DNA of 64,000 nucleotides from Virgibacillus ndiopensis. Lineage in GTDB: Bacteria > Bacillota > Bacilli > Bacillales > Amphibacillaceae. A model generated the notes under the pieces. That model did not search any database. It saw nothing but the letters and a program-made list of their open reading frames with translations, and was not told the DNA's origin. The stretch lies in NCBI RefSeq assembly GCF_900187325.1, contig NZ_FZMZ01000006.1:1116001-1180000 (forward strand), in the 5' to 3' direction. Positions 61,157 through 64,000 of this stretch are shown here, piece by piece. Both the position numbers and the translations under genes were made by a program. How positions within the stretch are numbered: position 1 is the first letter of the stretch; each line of letters begins with the position of its first letter.

Positions 61157-61463
61157 TTACTATCCCTATTAATAATGAGTAGATAGAAAATTTCGTTTTG
61201 TTAGAGTGTAATTTTAAATTCCACACATTTTACCCCACAAATGCAATGCTTCCTCCTCACTTGATTGCATATAATGAACTATACAAGCTCTATAGCTTGT
61301 TATACTTGTACAATGTGTATATCAAAACTCTACTAAAAAGTAACGTATATCCAATTATTAAAATAATATACCTGCAAGCCAAAAGGATTAGCAAAAGTTT
61401 GTATTCAAATCTAAACCACAAACAAATGTTCTGTTTTTGTGGTTATTTACCTTACAATTATGA

Positions 61464-61469
61464 TATACT
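61464..61469 (+). promoter_or_regulatory. Extended -10 promoter of the toxin gene
   Basis: TGATATACT contains an extended -10 (TGn before TATACT at 61464-61469), about 64 bases before the toxin start codon. No good -35 is present, as allowed for extended -10 promoters. Confidence 0.55.
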
Positions 61470-61532
61470 ATGTACTAGATAATGTTCTTTTAGGGAATGG
61501 TCGGCTAGCCCTTTTTCTAAAAAAAGGTGGTG

Positions 61533-61634
61533 ATGCCATTGAGCATTTACGAGGTATTGATGGTCATGTTCGCTTTTGGCACATTCTTGGTTGCTCTTTT
61601 GACACTCGTAATGAAAATGATCAATAAAAAATAG
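61533..61634 (+). CDS. Putative holin-like type I toxin (TxpA/BsrE type)
   Basis: A 33-residue peptide (starting MPLSIYEVLMVMFAFGTFLV, ending LVMKMINKK): a short N-terminus with Tyr-Glu, one hydrophobic helix and a basic tail, the pattern of the TxpA/BsrE/putative holin-like toxin family. Such peptides damage the membrane. The ribosome site AAAGGTGGTG lies just upstream and could pair with the nearby TTTTTCT. An antisense promoter and terminator on the other strand overlap the 3' end, giving the complete layout of a type I toxin-antitoxin locus. The ATG at 61533 is the only one with a ribosome site. Confidence 0.8.
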   Translation: MPLSIYEVLMVMFAFGTFLVALLTLVMKMINKK

Positions 61635-61762
61635 ACCTCCCTATTAACCCTCAAAAGTTATTGATGGGAGAGGTCTATTCTTGGATAGCAGATCCCCTGG
61701 GGGAACCACTTATCTTGAGACCACAGTTGCAGCTGTGGTCTTATAAGTATATGCATATTTCT
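61620..61762 (-). ncRNA. Predicted antisense RNA antitoxin
   Basis: On the minus strand TATAAT (61769-61774) with TTTTCA 16 bases upstream (61791-61796) would start RNA near 61762. It would run into the toxin gene and end at a hairpin (AATAGACCTC/GAGGTCTATT arms, 61630-61679) followed by six T residues. The RNA of about 140 bases would overlap the 3' part of the toxin mRNA, as in txpA/RatA and bsrG/SR4. Confidence 0.65.
61718..61745 (+). terminator. Toxin mRNA terminator
   Basis: AGACCACAG and CTGTGGTCT form a perfect nine-base stem downstream of the toxin gene, followed by TTATAAG. It lies inside the antisense RNA region. Confidence 0.6.
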
Positions 61763-61921
61763 ACCTATATTATACCATAAAAAAAGGTGTTGAAAAGGGA
61801 AAAGAATCCGATGAACATATTTACATTAATGTGCCTAAATATAGTAATAATTTGTTGTATAAGGTTTACAAATGTTTCCTTAATTCGACTTATATTTCCT
61901 GGGCAATATTACATATGTAGA

Positions 61922-61951
61922 GAGGGACAACTCAATCGAATTGTCCCTCGT
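61922..61951 (-). terminator. Terminator of the chemoreceptor gene
   Basis: GAGGGACAA and TTGTCCCTC form a perfect nine-base stem nine bases beyond the stop of the leftward gene. Confidence 0.75.
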
Positions 61952-61959
61952 ATTATAAA

Positions 61960-64000
61960 TTAATCTATTTTAAACGTATTCACCTGTTGTTGCATTTCCG
62001 TTGAATACGTTTCTAGTTCTTCTGCTAAATGATTTAACTGTTCCATTGATGCGGTTTGTTCCTCGATGGAAGCAGAAATTTCTTCTGTTCCAGCAGCTGT
62101 TTCTTCACTAATCGAAGCGATACTTTGAGTATTGGATGAAATAATTTGTTCTTGATTAATGATGGTCTCCATTACATCCATTACTTTATTAATTAGTTGG
62201 TTATTCGTTTCAATAGTGTTCTGTATGCTTGTAAATGCCTGTTCCGTTTCACTCACTGATTTCGATTGGGTTTCGATTACTTCATTTGTTTTCCCAATTA
62301 GAGTTACAGTTTGTTTTGTTTCAGATTGCATTTCTTCAATTAGTGTCGAAATATCTCCTAATGCATTTTCGGATTGTTCTGCCAGTTTTCTTACTTCATC
62401 TGCTACAACTGCGAATCCACGTCCATTTTCTCCGGCACGGGCAGCTTCAATTGCTGCATTTAAGGCTAGAAGGTTTGTCTGGTTTGCAATGTCTGCAATT
62501 TTGGTTACGATCTCGTTTATGTTTGTTGATTTTTTGTCCAATGATTGAATAGCTTTTACGACATTGTTTGTCGCTTTACCGGTTTCTTCTGATTGTTTTC
62601 GCAGAACGCTTACTGTTTTTGTGCCTTTTTCAGATACATCAAGCATCGTTTTTGCTTCTTCGTAAACATTTTTATTATAGTTTTCTATTTGTTTAATCAA
62701 TGATGATAGTTTATCAGTTGCCACTGTATTTTGTTCCATTATTTCGGATTGTTCGCCAGCTCCTGTTGCGATTTGTTCCATCGTGGTTGCGACCTCGTTT
62801 GATGATGCAGTATTTTCCTCAGCACTTGCGACTAGTGTTTGAGAAGCTTCTGATACATGAAAAGAAACGTCCTTTATGTTGATCATCATCAAGCGCATTT
62901 GTTCAAGCATACGTTCAAAACTATTGGAAAGCTGACCAATTTCATTCACTGATTTTATGTCTGTTTTTGCAGACAGATTACCGTTTTCCACTTCTTTCAT
63001 CGTTTGTTGTAAGCTTTTAATTGGTTTCGTTATTCTGCGTGCACTTACAATAGAAAAGACAATGGCGAACAATAAGACAACTCCAAGTGTAATTACGATT
63101 GGAGGAAATATTGATTTAGCCTTTTTCTGAATTTCACTTTTAGATACTATTTCTCCCAATAACCAACCGGTAGTACTATTGGTTGAGAAGCCAAGTACTT
63201 TATCTTCATCATCCTCGGTGAAATGAACTACCCCGCTGGTACCTTTATCACGAGCCTGTTTATAAAAGGCAAGATCGTTAGCATTTTTGCCAATTAGGTC
63301 TTTGTTAGAATGTGCTACAAATTTTCCGTCACGGTCAACAATTATGGCATGTCCTGTTTTCCCAATTTCCAGCTCATTGGTCATATTGATTAACGTATCG
63401 ACATAAACATCAGCTGCAGCAACCCCAACTATTTGTCCGTTTTTAGAATAGGATCTTGCGGCTGTAATGATCATTTTACCTGTTGCAGCATCTTTGTATG
63501 GCTCTGTCCATACCGTTTTCCCTGAAGCATTTACTGCTTTCTTATACCAGTCGCGTTCGCGTGGATCGAAGTTATCTGGTAAATCTGCTACAGGGTAAAT
63601 GATCGTTTCGCCCGATTTTTCTATTCCAGTATACACATTGGCTATCGTGCTGTTTGCATCAGCTGTTTCACCTAAATAACTTAAAAGTTCTGCTTTCTTT
63701 TTCGGATTATAGTTGGTGATTAGCTCATTCTTGGTAAATCGATTCAACGTGCTGTCAGCGTTAGAAAAGAACATATTAAATGTATCGTTTAAATTTTTAG
63801 TTTGTGTTGAAATACTTGTTTCGGTTTCTTCTGTGATCAGATTTTTACTTAGTGTATAGCTAGTAATTGCAATTACTATTCCAGCAACAATGATTAACGT
63901 TAAAAACGGGGTAAGAATTTGTCGTTGTAATGATTTGTTGAAAAATGTTCTTTTATTATCTTTCTGCTTTTTACTGGGCTTGTCTTTTTTACCTTTTTGA
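61960..64000 (-). CDS. Methyl-accepting chemotaxis protein, 5' end beyond window
   Basis: The frame stays open to the window edge, so about 680 C-terminal residues are visible and the start lies outside. Order seen: a basic cytoplasmic tail, a transmembrane helix ([20 protein letters not shown]), an extracellular dCache sensor ([40 protein letters not shown]), a second helix, a HAMP domain and the signalling domain with the invariant hairpin tip ([40 protein letters not shown]). It senses a ligand and controls CheA. An internal ATG at 63774 would cut off the first helix and is not the start. Confidence 0.93.
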   Translation of the reverse strand, partial: QKGKKDKPSKKQKDNKRTFFNKSLQRQILTPFLTLIIVAGIVIAITSYTLSKNLITEETETSISTQTKNLNDTFNMFFSNADSTLNRFTKNELITNYNPKKKAELLSYLGETADANSTIANVYTGIEKSGETIIYPVADLPDNFDPRERDWYKKAVNASGKTVWTEPYKDAATGKMIITAARSYSKNGQIVGVAAADVYVDTLINMTNELEIGKTGHAIIVDRDGKFVAHSNKDLIGKNANDLAFYKQARDKGTSGVVHFTEDDEDKVLGFSTNSTTGWLLGEIVSKSEIQKKAKSIFPPIVITLGVVLLFAIVFSIVSARRITKPIKSLQQTMKEVENGNLSAKTDIKSVNEIGQLSNSFERMLEQMRLMMINIKDVSFHVSEASQTLVASAEENTASSNEVATTMEQIATGAGEQSEIMEQNTVATDKLSSLIKQIENYNKNVYEEAKTMLDVSEKGTKTVSVLRKQSEETGKATNNVVKAIQSLDKKSTNINEIVTKIADIANQTNLLALNAAIEAARAGENGRGFAVVADEVRKLAEQSENALGDISTLIEEMQSETKQTVTLIGKTNEVIETQSKSVSETEQAFTSIQNTIETNNQLINKVMDVMETIINQEQIISSNTQSIASISEETAAGTEEISASIEEQTASMEQLNHLAEELETYSTEMQQQVNTFKID

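Noticed and set aside
61198-61482. Plus-strand frame of 94 codons upstream of the toxin gene
   Set aside because: It has a TTG start without ribosome site, AT-rich biased composition, and it overlaps the toxin promoter.
1-64000. CRISPR arrays, prophage, intact insertion sequences, rRNA or tRNA genes
   Set aside because: I saw no regularly spaced repeats, transposase, integrase or phage genes, and no rRNA or tRNA-like segments.

Overview
The window is low-GC, densely coded chromosomal DNA of a Gram-positive, endospore-forming Bacillaceae bacterium. Evidence: Bacillus-type families (YtaF, YwbE, CvfB/YitL, YmaF, GlcK, Hag/FliD), Shine-Dalgarno sites of the AGGAGG/GGTGAT type, many TTG and GTG starts, CcpA boxes and sigma-D promoters. 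NhaC-type and DAACS transporters plus dispersed GC-rich repeats seen in Oceanobacillus/Virgibacillus-like genomes suggest a halotolerant relative of those genera; that placement is inference. I see no rRNA, tRNA, CRISPR array, intact insertion sequence or prophage.

Layout. 1-11.7 kb: housekeeping and small genes (M3 oligoendopeptidase fragment, DUF2164, YwbE, 3-methyladenine glycosylase, DAACS symporter, CvfB, DUF2188, CHY zinc finger, ferredoxin, AEC transporter, YtaF, topoisomerase III). 11.7-17.3 kb: a TetR/RND efflux divergon with palindromic operators, a repeat-rich gap, and an NhaC-type antiporter. 17.4-26 kb: DJ-1/PfpI protein, a MerR-AMP ligase-acyl-CoA dehydrogenase operon, a second DAACS symporter, an MBL hydrolase and a GAF-LuxR regulator. 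26.3-29.2 kb: a three-gene envelope operon (DUF6230, DUF6114, secreted coiled-coil protein) behind a consensus cre box. 30.7-47.2 kb: a murein-sugar recycling island. 47-55.8 kb: a TcaA/YvbJ-like protein, an NTF2-like pseudogene, a secreted AmiE-like hydrolase, and DMT, AtoE and MFS transporters. 55.8-60.3 kb: csrA-like gene, hag and fliD under sigma-D promoters. 60.3-64 kb: fabI, a type I toxin-antitoxin pair and a truncated chemoreceptor gene.

How the genes work together. The recycling island pairs an oligopeptide-type ABC importer (binding protein, two permeases, two ATPases) with a cytoplasmic AmiE-like serine hydrolase, anhydro-MurNAc kinase AnmK, a BadF-type amino-sugar kinase, MurQ, two MurR/RpiR regulators and a sugar ABC importer lacking its own ATPase. 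The simplest reading is that whole muropeptides are imported, stripped of peptide inside the cell, phosphorylated and converted to GlcNAc-6-P. A secreted AmiE paralogue lies 16 kb downstream behind a near-consensus cre. This differs from the Bacillus subtilis scheme (extracellular digestion, then PTS uptake by MurP).

Other points of interest are the actinobacterial-type DUF6230/DUF6114 pair, a divergent CsrA directly upstream of a hag leader that carries two GGA-loop hairpins, a composite repeat whose core is inverted between two copies, and a possible structured RNA near 5.0 kb.
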